From: Burkholderiaceae bacterium
Lineage (GTDB): Bacteria; Pseudomonadota; Gammaproteobacteria; Burkholderiales; Burkholderiaceae
Length of the DNA stretch: 34,100 bases
Direction: 5' to 3'
NCBI GenBank assembly: GCA_947462685.1
Contig: CANHPL010000027.1
Location: 1-34,100 of the forward strand
Shown here: piece by piece, positions 23,117 through 31,164 of the stretch
Layout of the letters: each line of letters begins with the position of its first letter
Numbering within the stretch: the stretch's first letter is position 1
The notes under the pieces: generated by a model
What the model saw: the letters and a program-made list of their open reading frames with translations, nothing else
What the model was told of the DNA's origin: nothing
Database searches by the model: none
Made by a program: the position numbers and the translations under genes

Positions 23117-24838
23117 ATGCTTAGGACTATTCGTTCAAAAATTTTAATTGTTACTTTGGTAATGCTTACGGTATTCGCCATTAAAGTATTTTATACAGTA
23201 CATTTTAATCAAAAAGTTGTTGAGGAAATGCGTGCAATCACGCAATACCAAATTCCTATTGAGCAATATATTTCAAGTATTGATGTGTTGACATATGAGC
23301 TAGAGCTGAAGATAAGACGAAGTGTTCAAAAGGGGCAATTGACGTCAAATGAAATTGCTAATTTGAGACAAAGTTATGACAAAACATCCAATGTGGTTTT
23401 AGAAGACTTTATTAAAGCTAATAGTAAGTTAGACGCTGGAATCAGTGACGATCAAAATGAAACTAATTCTAGAGTTGCTCTGTCAGAATTAAAAGGCACA
23501 CTTAAATTTCTACAAGGACGAATAGAACCTTTTATTGAGGTAGGTAATCAAACGATTAAAGCATTGGAAGCTGGAGATATCAATAAAGCTCAATTAATGA
23601 TGGAGCGATATAAAGAATTTGAGAAATTGTTCGGAAATGATATTGCTGATATTCGCAAATCTATAGAAAAGTTGACATTAGCCTCATTGAATAAAACTGA
23701 AAATAATGCAAAAAATTTATTGCTATTAAATATTCTTTTATTTTTTATAGCAGCTATTTTTGGTCTTGGTATTTTTACGGTTTTGACAAGTCGGTTGCAT
23801 CAAAGTTTAAATGATTTAATAAAAGCAACAAAGAAAATTGAATTAGGAAATTTTGATGTACAAATACAGTCAAAATCAGAAGATGAGATTGGTGAATTAA
23901 CAAATTCATTTAATCAAATGGTTGGTCAGATTGTTGAGAAAGATCGAGTCAAAGATACGTTTGGAAAATATCTTGATCCTAGAATAGTTAGAAAATTGAT
24001 AGAGAATCAAGGAGATAATTCTAGCGCATCTGAGAGACGTCCTGCCACAGTGTTTTTTTCGGACATAAAAGGTTTTAGTAGCATGAGTGAGAGCCTAACT
24101 GCGAGTGCAATGGTGAATTTACTCAATCAGTATTTTTCGGCTGTCACAAGAGAAATAAGAGATAAACAAGGAATCATTGATAAATTCATTGGTGATGCTG
24201 TTATGGCGTTTTGGACGGCGCCTTTTTCTGTCGGTGATCGTTACGCAGCAGACGCATGTCTTTCAGCACTTCAGCAGCAAAAAGCAATTGAAATATTCAG
24301 GGGGCAGATCTCCAACATTACAGGTCTGAGAAAAAACGTACCTGATTTTTTTGTTCGCATGGGCCTTTCAACTGGAGAAGTCGTAGTTGGGACGATTGGT
24401 TCTGATATTACAAAGTCATATACCGTGATAGGGGATGTTGTGAATACAGCCTCTCGGCTTGAAGGAATCAATAAAATTTATGGAACTCAAATTATTATCG
24501 ATGAGGCAACTTATAAATTCTCACAAGGACTTATTGAAGCTCGAGAATTAGATTTATTAACAGTCGCTGGTAAAACAGAATCTCTACGAATTTATGAACT
24601 GGTATGTGCTAGCGGTGAATTGTCTAGCGAGACAAATGAAGCGTTTGAATTATTTGCTGAAGGCTTGAAGGCTTATAGAGATTTAAATTGGGGGCTGGCA
24701 GAACAATATTTTAAAGACTGTCTTCAGTCTAAACCTGGTGATGGTCCTGCACTTATGTTTCTTGAGCGGATACAAACGCTTAGGAAATCTTCCCCGCCCT
24801 CTGATTGGGGTGGTGTGTGGCGATTTACTGAAAAGTGA
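23117..24838 (+). CDS. Membrane-bound class III adenylate cyclase with HAMP domain
   Basis: The 573 residues run as follows: membrane helix 1 (about 8-28); a periplasmic, mostly helical sensor (29-198); membrane helix 2 (199-222); HAMP linker (223-275, LIKATKKIELGNFDV..DEIGELTNSFNQM); a short coupling helix (DRVKDTFGKYLDP); and the cyclase domain (about 308-490). The cyclase has the metal-binding FFSDIKGFSSMSE, DKFIGDAVMAFW and YTVIGDVVNTASRLE. The lysine in DKF and the aspartate in IGDVVN fit ATP rather than GTP. A C-terminal TPR-like segment (about 505-560, AFELFAEGLKAYRDLNWGLAEQYF) follows. It should make cAMP in response to an external or membrane signal, which is unknown. Confidence 0.85.
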   Translation: MLRTIRSKILIVTLVMLTVFAIKVFYTVHFNQKVVEEMRAITQYQIPIEQYISSIDVLTYELELKIRRSVQKGQLTSNEIANLRQSYDKTSNVVLEDFIKANSKLDAGISDDQNETNSRVALSELKGTLKFLQGRIEPFIEVGNQTIKALEAGDINKAQLMMERYKEFEKLFGNDIADIRKSIEKLTLASLNKTENNAKNLLLLNILLFFIAAIFGLGIFTVLTSRLHQSLNDLIKATKKIELGNFDVQIQSKSEDEIGELTNSFNQMVGQIVEKDRVKDTFGKYLDPRIVRKLIENQGDNSSASERRPATVFFSDIKGFSSMSESLTASAMVNLLNQYFSAVTREIRDKQGIIDKFIGDAVMAFWTAPFSVGDRYAADACLSALQQQKAIEIFRGQISNITGLRKNVPDFFVRMGLSTGEVVVGTIGSDITKSYTVIGDVVNTASRLEGINKIYGTQIIIDEATYKFSQGLIEARELDLLTVAGKTESLRIYELVCASGELSSETNEAFELFAEGLKAYRDLNWGLAEQYFKDCLQSKPGDGPALMFLERIQTLRKSSPPSDWGGVWRFTEK

Positions 24839-25155
24839 TGCATTGCATTTATACAAGAACTCGTGCTTGTTAAAAATTAATCTTACAAGACGACAAACTA
24901 GAAACTAGCAGTAAAATCTGAATTAGCAAGCATTCTTTGATCCTGGGTTCAAGTTATTTACGGACGCTAATTATGCTCAAAACCATCAAGTTAGCTTTAC
25001 CTTTATTTTTGTTAGAGCTTAAGGTAACTATCAAAAGTCATTAAGCTTGATGCAATGTTAAGATACAACGACACTAATAAATAGATGTTCTAAAGAGATT
25101 TTGTCTAGAAGAAAATTAGTTGTCTAATCGGAATTTTTTAAATCATTTGATTTTT
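24839..25155. other. 317-bp gap with a tRNA-like fragment (copy E)
   Basis: No gene is visible. CTTTGATCCTGGGTTCAAGTTATTTACGG (about 24935-24964) resembles the end of the tRNA-Ile 3' exon in copy C (TTTGGTCCGAGGTTCAAGTCCCTGACGG), followed by TTATGCTCAAAAC, the same 13-mer that follows truncated intron copy B. The intron part is not recognisable. Confidence 0.4.
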
Positions 25156-25590
25156 ATGGAAACAGAAAAAAGAATCATCTCCGCCCTAGCCTTCAAACTT
25201 GGGATAGCCGGCTTAATTCCTTTTGTCGTTTTAGCTGGCTTAGGTTTTACTATGGAATCTTCTTATAGAGATATCATTATTTTTAGTCTGCTTGCCTATG
25301 GAGCCAGTATTTGTAGTTTCCTTGGAGCCATTCACTGGGGGCTAACCATGCGTGACAAAAATCTCGATAAGTTATCTTTAATATGGGGAGTGATTCCAAG
25401 TTTGATTGGGTGGATCAGTCTGCTGATCGAACCAACATTAGGCTTACTCTTAATAACAGCATTATTATGGATTTGCCTATTTATTGACACCAAGAGATAT
25501 CCTAAATATGATCTTGCACATTGGTTACCAATGCGTTTACTTTTAACCATCGTCGCTAGTTGTGCTTGTCTCCTATCTACAAATTACTAA
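25156..25590 (+). CDS. DUF3429 family membrane protein
   Basis: I place the start at the ATG at 25156 (144 residues; an upstream TTG at 25120 would add 12 residues). The protein is hydrophobic with about five membrane segments. It carries the family pattern: KLGIAGLIPFVVLAGLG, then YGASICSFLGAIHWGLTM with the conserved GAxHWG motif, and WLPMRLLLTIVASCACLL at the end. DUF3429 has no known function; members are often found beside photolyase and redox genes in proteobacteria, and that cluster begins a few kilobases downstream here. No good ribosome site is present. The family call rests on the GAIHWG region and topology. Confidence 0.75.
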   Translation: METEKRIISALAFKLGIAGLIPFVVLAGLGFTMESSYRDIIIFSLLAYGASICSFLGAIHWGLTMRDKNLDKLSLIWGVIPSLIGWISLLIEPTLGLLLITALLWICLFIDTKRYPKYDLAHWLPMRLLLTIVASCACLLSTNY

Positions 25591-25641
25591 TTAATGTAAT
25601 GGCAATAATGTAAGCCTTAGTAACTGCAATTTGTTATTAGG

Positions 25642-25812
25642 TCACTTTTTTTCTGGTTGGGGAACTTTATTTAAATTACCAACTAAATCAATGGGGACTA
25701 ATTTCGCAGTGATCATGTTTTTTCCATCCCAGACTTGACCACACCAACATTGTCCCTGTTCATTAATAATACAAACTCCTCTTCCACAGCATCTTTGATC
25801 TTGATCAGTCAC
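25642..25812 (-). CDS. Small cysteine-rich protein, possibly metal-binding
   Basis: This 56-residue frame starts with GTG at 25810-25812, preceded by AAGGAAA six bases earlier, a good ribosome site. The N-terminal half is RCCGRGVCIINEQGQCWCG followed by QVWDGKNM, giving five cysteines in a CC-x4-C-x7-C-x-C pattern. The C-terminal half is ordinary and ends in PQPEKK. There is no signal peptide. I have seen similar short proteins in Burkholderiales with no function assigned. The cysteines could bind a metal or an FeS cluster. The coding evidence is the ribosome site, the dense cysteine pattern and the uninterrupted frame. Confidence 0.6.
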   Translation of the reverse strand: MTDQDQRCCGRGVCIINEQGQCWCGQVWDGKNMITAKLVPIDLVGNLNKVPQPEKK

Positions 25813-26129
25813 TTGCTTTCCTTATTAAATTTTATTCATAATCCTGTAGGTAATGATAATTTGTTTGAGAAATAATTGTTTAACACGCTATTAATTTGAG
25901 TGATTCGCCAGTTATTCCAGTCAATAATTATGTTGGCTAGCACACGGTTTTTTCTGAGCGATTCTTTAGGATACTAAGTAAAATAACTTTTTCTAATGAT
26001 CAGTTAAAAAGAATAAGGATACGGACACTCAAAATCACTCAATTATTCAAACTATTTTTGCACGGCATTTTATTCGCCCTTATTTTTTAAAAACATGGAC
26101 AAGGACATGATTCATGTCTTATTGCAATG

Positions 26130-26182
26130 TGTAGTGAGAGCACCTAATAATGGACCTTTACTAGTCATGTGGTTTTGTCTTT
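26130..26182 (+). repeat. Tail of the intron/tRNA repeat (copy F, weak)
   Basis: GAGCACCTAATAATGGACCTTTACTAGTCATGTGGTTTTGTCTTTT matches 70-118 (GGCCCACTAATGTGGAACCCTTATCAGTCATGGTGGGGGCTTTGTCTTTA) in order, with several changes. The intron and tRNA parts are absent. Confidence 0.4.
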
Positions 26183-26243
26183 TGGCAAATATTGAATTTA
26201 CTTGTTATGCTTAGTTATGTACTTAAATTATGTAATGTAATAA

Positions 26244-26897
26244 ATGAATATCAATGCTGATTACAGTAAAAAAGTCGCGATTAATCATCATGACTTACCA
26301 TGGATCCCGAGCCCTGTATTAGGGGTAGAAAGACGTATGCTTGAGCGTGTGGGTGAGGAGTTAGCAAAAGCAACTTCTATTGTGCGCTACCAACCAGGAT
26401 GTAGGTTTCAAGTTCATACCCATGAGCTTGGAGAGGAGATATTCGTTTTAGATGGAGTTTTTAGTGATGAAACTGGGGATTTTCCGGCAGGTTCTTACAT
26501 TATGAATCCTCCAGGCTCTTCTCATGCGCCTTTTAGTGAATCTGGTTGTACTCTTTTTGTGAAGTTGAGACATCTTGGTTCAGATCAAGTGCAGAGAGAA
26601 GTAATAAATACGAAAACAGCAGATTGGTATCAAGGGATGGTGCCAGGTCTTCATGTCTTGCCCCTCATGCAACAGGGGACAGGTTCTACATTGGTGCGCT
26701 GGGCTCCCCAAACCTACTTTAATCCTCATCGGCACTTTGGTGGTGAAGAAATCTTTGTAGTTGATGGGGTATTTGAAGATGAACATGGCCGCTATCCTGC
26801 AGGATCATGGATTAGAAGTCCGCATATGAGCCTACACCAACCCTTTAGTAAAGAAGGCTGCACTATTTTTGTAAAAACAGGGCACTTATTAGTCTAG
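26244..26897 (+). CDS. Double-cupin protein, ChrR cupin type
   Basis: The 217 residues are two cupin domains of the same kind (about 15-115 and 125-215). Each has the metal-binding set: HTHELGEEIFVLDGVF and later SSHAPFS in the first, NPHRHFGGEEIFVVDGVF and LHQPFS in the second. DFPAGSYIMNPPGSSH and RYPAGSWIRSPHMSLH are also repeated. This is the cupin of ChrR, the zinc anti-sigma factor in the singlet-oxygen response, but the N-terminal sigma-binding domain is absent and no ECF sigma gene is nearby. It may therefore be a sensor or an enzyme for oxidised metabolites. It lies between DUF3429 and trxC, near the photolyase group. Confidence 0.8.
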   Translation: MNINADYSKKVAINHHDLPWIPSPVLGVERRMLERVGEELAKATSIVRYQPGCRFQVHTHELGEEIFVLDGVFSDETGDFPAGSYIMNPPGSSHAPFSESGCTLFVKLRHLGSDQVQREVINTKTADWYQGMVPGLHVLPLMQQGTGSTLVRWAPQTYFNPHRHFGGEEIFVVDGVFEDEHGRYPAGSWIRSPHMSLHQPFSKEGCTIFVKTGHLLV

Positions 26898-26931
26898 AAG
26901 TCAGTATTGGTTTTTCTGATAGCAAGTGCAA

Positions 26932-27351
26932 TTAAATAAAGCGAGCAATAAGTTCTGTTAATTGTGCTGGTGGTAATGCTCCAGAAATCCGTTCAATTTC
27001 AGTAGCATTTTTAAAGACTGCTAAGGTTGGAATAGAGCGAATATTGTAATGTTGTGCAATTGATGAATTGGCTTCGGTGTCAATCTTGACGTAAAGTATT
27101 TTTTCGCCAAATTTAGCTGCGCTTAATTTAAATGTTGGAGCGAACATTTTGCAAGGACCACACCAGGGAGCCCAAAAATCGACAATTATTGGCAACGTGC
27201 ACGATTTAAGTATTTCTTGAAAGCTAGCTTCATCGGCATCAATGGGAGATACAAGTAAACTGGATTTACAAGATCCGCAAATAGGGCTCTCACTAAGTCT
27301 CTCGACGGGTATTCGATTGAATTTTTGGCAGTGGGGACATTTAATTAACAT
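26932..27351 (-). CDS. trxC: Thioredoxin 2
   Basis: The product (139 residues) has the zinc-binding N-terminal region of TrxC, CPHCQKFNRIP and ICGSCKSSLL (two CxxC pairs). The thioredoxin domain follows, with VDFWAPWCGPCKMFAPTF (redox motif WCGPC) and the cis-proline loop SIPTLAVF. It is a cytoplasmic disulfide reductase, usually induced by oxidative stress. Length is normal. AAGG five bases before the ATG supports the start. It is convergent with the cupin gene and stands among redox and light-related genes. Confidence 0.92.
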   Translation of the reverse strand: MLIKCPHCQKFNRIPVERLSESPICGSCKSSLLVSPIDADEASFQEILKSCTLPIIVDFWAPWCGPCKMFAPTFKLSAAKFGEKILYVKIDTEANSSIAQHYNIRSIPTLAVFKNATEIERISGALPPAQLTELIARFI

Positions 27352-27568
27352 GCATACCTTAATGTGAGACTAACTTTTCATTTTAATAGATTAGTTCTAG
27401 CCTTAATTTGATTTAAATCAACTGGCATGTAAATAAGGAACCCTCTTTTTTCTAATCTCGAAAGTAGGTATCCGTATAAAGTGTAACGAATGACTCAGCT
27501 TATCCACAATAACCATGTAAACAACTAGACTTTTTAAATTTTGTAGAATTAAAATTTATGAGGAAAAG

Positions 27569-27895
27569 ATGAGCAGGAGTAATAGGAAAACTCCTATCTT
27601 TGGGATGACAAACTGCAAGAGTGAAAAAAAGGATAAAAAGATTTGGCATTCACGTTGGCGTTGTCACGAACGAATAAATATCACCCAAATTTCTTTTTCT
27701 AATTTAGATAGCTATCAGACAGTTCTTAAAAATCAAATTAGTAGCACTTGGGATATGGGAAAAGATGGCCGACAATATTGGACATATGAAAGCCAAAAGA
27801 GGATAGCTCATATGTTGGCAAGAAAGTTAACTCAGTCCCCCAGAGAAATTAAAAAAACAAAAGAACGCTTTATTCACAAGTGGAATTCAAAATAA
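27569..27895 (+). CDS. Conserved small basic protein of unknown function
   Basis: The 108-residue protein has many lysines and arginines. It opens with SRSNRKTPIFGMTNCKSEKKDKKIWHSRWRC, a beginning I recall from short uncharacterised proteins of many bacteria and cyanobacteria. The C-terminal half has WTYESQKRIAHMLARKLTQ. No catalytic motif, signal peptide or membrane segment is visible. GAGGAAAAG directly before the ATG is a strong ribosome site. Nothing in the sequence gives a function; nucleic-acid binding is possible given the charge. Confidence 0.65.
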   Translation: MSRSNRKTPIFGMTNCKSEKKDKKIWHSRWRCHERINITQISFSNLDSYQTVLKNQISSTWDMGKDGRQYWTYESQKRIAHMLARKLTQSPREIKKTKERFIHKWNSK

Positions 27896-27981
27896 ATAAG
27901 AAGTTAAAAACATACCTAGCCATCTCAATAATAGTTGTATCTTTACCATTAATGGGTGGAGCAGTTATGTGCTTCAAGTAG
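27880..27981 (+). CDS. Possible 33-residue single-span membrane peptide
   Basis: A short frame from GTG at 27880 overlaps the end of the preceding gene. It encodes FKINKKLKTYLAISIIVV and then SLPLMGGAVMCFK, that is a basic N-terminus and one hydrophobic segment. The layout is like small membrane peptides, but there is no ribosome site, and the hydrophobicity could be chance in AT-rich DNA. Confidence 0.25.
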   Translation: MEFKINKKLKTYLAISIIVVSLPLMGGAVMCFK

Positions 27982-27987
27982 AAGCTG

Positions 27988-28335
27988 TTAGTTATCTTTT
28001 AAACGAGAGCTTTTACGTACTTTTTCATAAAAATGATTGGGTTTTGTTTTGATCCATTGAATAAACTTCACCATCCCAGGGGCCTCTTGAAGGGCCCCCG
28101 CAGTATTGAATTGAACGGCAAGTTCCGTTTCAGTAAAAAGAGCATGAATTTGGCGATGACAAATACGATGTAGGTATTCGGTAGTTTTTCCGCCCTTAGA
28201 TTTGGGTACGAGATGATGGGCATCTTTTTGTTGTTCCGGTATGGGACGATCACAAATCGGGCATACCACCACTACTTTTTTTGGGGACAGCAAAGGCTCA
28301 AGCGCAATGAGTTTTTTGCGAGCTTTTCCAATCAT
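27988..28335 (-). CDS. HNH-domain protein
   Basis: The 115 residues contain a compact HNH zinc module: VVCPICDRPIP, DAHHLVPKSKGGKT and YLHRICHRQIHALFTE, giving the two CxxC/CxxH metal pairs and the catalytic HH. Such small HNH proteins are nucleases or nuclease-derived proteins; the target is unknown. The C-terminal third is helical and basic (NHFYEKVRKSSRLKD). It is divergent from the DUF2805/photolyase operon with about 95 bp between, so a role in DNA repair is possible. Confidence 0.8.
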   Translation of the reverse strand: MIGKARKKLIALEPLLSPKKVVVVCPICDRPIPEQQKDAHHLVPKSKGGKTTEYLHRICHRQIHALFTETELAVQFNTAGALQEAPGMVKFIQWIKTKPNHFYEKVRKSSRLKDN

Positions 28336-28429
28336 GACGTATAAGGGATTGTGTAAGGCACTAGTATTGAATCTGTTTATAAAATGAGTATGTTATGCGA
28401 ATTTAGTAAAAAAGTCTTAAACTTGCATT

Positions 28430-28699
28430 GTGCCAAAATTTCATCCCAAAACACTCTCTGAGTCTGATAAATCCCGCTTGATTGAAATGGCGTGGGAAGA
28501 CCGCACTCCATTTGATGCTATTGAGCAATCGTTTGGGTTATTAGAGTCGCAAGTTATTCAACTCATGCGCCATGAACTTAAACGGAGTTCCTTTGAAATG
28601 TGGCGCAAGCGCGTCACAGGAAGGGCGACCAAGCACGTTGCACTTCGAAGTGAGTTAGTGAATCGCGCATATTGCCCAACCCAATACAAAAATAAATGA
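28430..28699 (+). CDS. DUF2805 / TIGR03643 family protein
   Basis: The 89-residue protein has the family pattern LSESDKSRLIEMAWEDRTPFDAIEQSFGLLESQVIQLMRHELKRSSFEMWRKRVTGR in which a helix-turn-helix-like segment (about 18-50) is visible; the tail KHVALRSELVNRAY is also conserved. Function is unknown, but the family is regularly beside FeS-type photolyases. Here its stop overlaps the photolyase start by four bases (ATGA), so the two are translationally coupled. The start is GTG at 28430 without a clear ribosome site. Confidence 0.8.
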   Translation: MPKFHPKTLSESDKSRLIEMAWEDRTPFDAIEQSFGLLESQVIQLMRHELKRSSFEMWRKRVTGRATKHVALRSELVNRAYCPTQYKNK

Positions 28700-30222
28700 A
28701 AAAACTGATCCTTATTTTGGGGGACCAATTAGATTTGAAGGGGGCAGCTCTCAGAGGTTTTGATTTTAAGACCGACGAAGTAATCATGGTTGAGTCAATG
28801 CATGAAGCTCAGTATGTTTGGACTCATCAGGCCAAGATCGTCTTATTTTTATCAGCAATGCGGCACTTTGCTAACAATCTAAAAGAGCTCAGTTACCCTC
28901 TTTCATATATTCAGAACTCACCCCTATCAATCATTGCGGTTTTAAAAGAAAAATTAGTTGATAAAAAGTTTACCCATTTAATCTGTATTGAGCCTGGAGA
29001 ATGGCGCTTAAAGCAGCAGATTGAAGAATTAGCAAGAGATGTATCCATCAATCTTGAGATGCGTGAAGACGACCATTTCTATTGCTCCCATCATGAGTTT
29101 GTAAAGTGGGCTGCAGATAAAAAAGAGTTAAGGCTAGAATATTTTTACCGCTTGATGCGCAAGACCCATCATATTTTGGTGGACTCTGAAGGCAATCCAG
29201 AGGGTGGTCAATGGAACTTTGACCAAGATAACCGCAAGCCCTATCCTAAAAAAGGCCCTGGCATTCTTGAAGACCCCATTTTGTTTGAGCCAGATGCGAT
29301 TACTAAAGATGTCATTGCATTTGTCAAAGAAACTTACGCAAACCATCCAGGCTCATTAGAATCATTTCGGTGGCCGGTAACCCGTATCCAGGCATTAGAG
29401 GCGCTTCATTATTTTGTAGAATACCGCTTACGAAATTTTGGTGTGTTTCAAGATGCTATGTGGACAGATATACCCTTTGGTTGGCATTCTATTCTTTCAA
29501 GTTCGATGAACCTGAAGTTACTCAATCCACGTGAAGTAATTCATGCTGTTTTACTTGCTTGGAAAAAATACTCCTTAGACCTATCTACCGTTGAAGGTTT
29601 TATTCGGCAAATTTTAGGTTGGCGAGAATTTGTCAGGGGGATGTATTACCTAGATATGCCAAAGATGGCAAATGATAATTATTACGATCATCAAAGACCG
29701 TTGCCTAAGTGGTATTGGAGTGGGAAAACCCAAATGGTTTGTATGAAAGATACCATTAATCAAACACTGCAGTATGGATATGCACACCACATTCAGCGTT
29801 TGATGGTTACTGGTAACTTTGCACTATTAGCCGAGATCTTGCCATCTGCAGTGTGTGATTGGTATTTAGCTATCTATGTCGATGCGATTGAGTGGGTAGA
29901 ATTGCCTAATACAGCGGGTATGGCCTTGTTTGCTAATGGTGGACGATTTACAAGTAAGCCTTACGTCGCTAGTGGTGCCTATATTAAACGAATGAGCAAT
30001 TACTGTGGCTCATGTAAGTACAAAACAGAGATTCGTTTTGGTGAAACTGCGTGTCCAGTGACAACACTCTATTGGAATTTTTTAATCAAACATCGCAACC
30101 AATTTGAATCAAGTCCACGTACTAGATTGATGACAGCCAACCTCAACCGAATTAGTCACGAAGACCAGAATTCGATTAAAGAGCATGCACGGTATCTATT
30201 GAGTCATTTGGATGATCTCTAG
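28696..30222 (+). CDS. FeS-type bacterial cryptochrome/photolyase (PhrB-like, (6-4) class)
   Basis: This is a 508-residue member of the cryptochrome/photolyase-related family. The N-terminal antenna domain begins KKLILILGDQLDLKGAAL. The FAD domain includes WREFVRGMYYLDMP, HHIQRLMVTGNFALLAEI and NTAGMALFANGGRFTSKPYVASG. The C-terminal cysteines YCGSCKYKTEIRFGETACP and an earlier one (VCMKDTI) fit the four ligands of the [4Fe-4S] cluster in PhrB. Known members repair (6-4) photoproducts and carry FAD plus 6,7-dimethyl-8-ribityllumazine. It is coupled to the DUF2805 gene and followed by DUF2256. The presence of a lumazine/pterin-type gene set in the same window is noteworthy. Confidence 0.9.
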   Translation: MKKLILILGDQLDLKGAALRGFDFKTDEVIMVESMHEAQYVWTHQAKIVLFLSAMRHFANNLKELSYPLSYIQNSPLSIIAVLKEKLVDKKFTHLICIEPGEWRLKQQIEELARDVSINLEMREDDHFYCSHHEFVKWAADKKELRLEYFYRLMRKTHHILVDSEGNPEGGQWNFDQDNRKPYPKKGPGILEDPILFEPDAITKDVIAFVKETYANHPGSLESFRWPVTRIQALEALHYFVEYRLRNFGVFQDAMWTDIPFGWHSILSSSMNLKLLNPREVIHAVLLAWKKYSLDLSTVEGFIRQILGWREFVRGMYYLDMPKMANDNYYDHQRPLPKWYWSGKTQMVCMKDTINQTLQYGYAHHIQRLMVTGNFALLAEILPSAVCDWYLAIYVDAIEWVELPNTAGMALFANGGRFTSKPYVASGAYIKRMSNYCGSCKYKTEIRFGETACPVTTLYWNFLIKHRNQFESSPRTRLMTANLNRISHEDQNSIKEHARYLLSHLDDL

Positions 30223-30230
30223 AGCCTTAT

Positions 30231-30392
30231 ATGAGTACTTCATTTAAAGGTAATAAAAGTTTTCTACCAAGTAAAATCTGTGTTGTCTGTAAAAAAGAAA
30301 TGACATGGAGAAAATCTTGGGCCAAAAATTGGGAATCGATTAAATACTGCTCAGATGCTTGTAGAAAAAAAATTTCTAAGGCGCAGACCTAG
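30231..30392 (+). CDS. DUF2256 zinc-ribbon-like protein
   Basis: A 53-residue protein starts nine bases after the photolyase stop. It has the DUF2256 pattern: KICVVCKKEMTWRKSWAKNW, then SIKYCSDACRKK, a CxxC...CxxxC metal-binding knuckle with conserved tryptophans. Function is unknown. The family accompanies FeS-type photolyase genes in many bacteria, and here it ends that operon. Confidence 0.85.
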   Translation: MSTSFKGNKSFLPSKICVVCKKEMTWRKSWAKNWESIKYCSDACRKKISKAQT

Positions 30393-30408
30393 AATAAGTA
30401 ATCACTTT

Positions 30409-31104
30409 TTACCAAGGTAATTTTTCACCTGAATAGGAAACAAAGCTTCCCGAATCTTCTTTCGATAGGTTGTCAATGACTGCAAACATATCCTTGACTG
30501 CCTCGTTCGCTGGCCTGCCAATTTGCTCGCCTCTAAAGGGTTTTGAGAGTCTCGAGTTCACTGTCCCAGGATGCATTGCAATCAAAGCAATATTCGGTTT
30601 TGTCCGAGCCCATTCAATAGAAGCTGTCTTGATCAACATATTCAGTGCTGCTTTAGAAGCGCGGTAACTATACCATCCACCAAGTCGGTTATCCTCGATA
30701 CTACCTACCTTGGCTGAAAGTGTAACCATGATGCTACCCTTTGGATCTAGCAATTTAGAGAAGTGACGCATCGTTAGGGCAGGACCAATAGCATTTATTT
30801 TCATTAGCTCCATTAATTGTTCAGCATTGACGTCGTCCAGTTTCTTTTCAGGCATCCACGCGCTACTATGTAATACCCCGATCGTATTAATAATGAGTTG
30901 GAAAGATCCCTCAGCAGCAAGTGAATTAGCACAGCTTTCTATAGATGCAGGGTTTTGATAATCCAATGGGTATTCTGAATGACGATGAACACCGACAACT
31001 TCCGAGCATGAGGGATTACATCGGAGAAGTTCTATAAAAGCAGATCCGATGGTGCCAGAGGAACCGATGATTAAAGCACGAAAGGGATTCGGAAGTAGAT
31101 TCAA
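30409..31104 (-). CDS. Short-chain dehydrogenase/reductase, CsgA-like
   Basis: The 231-residue SDR has the nucleotide motif ALIIGSSGTIGSAFIELL (GxxGxxG), INTIGVLH in place of NNAG, a serine in VTLSAKVGSIEDN and the YSYRASKAAL active site (YxxxK). After it comes MHPGTVNSRLSKPFRG. This pattern is like the C-factor/CsgA-type SDRs often grouped with photolyase genes. The substrate is unknown. It starts from TTG at 31104 without ribosome site, and is divergent from the DCC/FAD gene pair. Confidence 0.82.
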   Translation of the reverse strand: MNLLPNPFRALIIGSSGTIGSAFIELLRCNPSCSEVVGVHRHSEYPLDYQNPASIESCANSLAAEGSFQLIINTIGVLHSSAWMPEKKLDDVNAEQLMELMKINAIGPALTMRHFSKLLDPKGSIMVTLSAKVGSIEDNRLGGWYSYRASKAALNMLIKTASIEWARTKPNIALIAMHPGTVNSRLSKPFRGEQIGRPANEAVKDMFAVIDNLSKEDSGSFVSYSGEKLPW

Positions 31105-31164
31105 GTGAGTTAAATTAATGGTTGTATTACAGCAAGTTTATTGAATAACTCTTAAACTTGCAGA

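Larger units (their letters stand above)
25591..26243. other. 653-bp gap: a short minus-strand gene and a repeat tail
   Basis: The left part holds the small cysteine-rich gene at 25642-25812. About 26130-26180 resembles the tail that follows repeat copy A (CTAATAATGGACC...AGTCATGTGG..TTTTGTCTTTT), without a recognisable intron or tRNA before it. Nothing else is seen. Confidence 0.5.

Noticed and set aside
26244..26897. Full ChrR anti-sigma factor
   Set aside because: Only the cupin fold is present, twice; the N-terminal sigma-binding domain and a partner sigma gene are missing.
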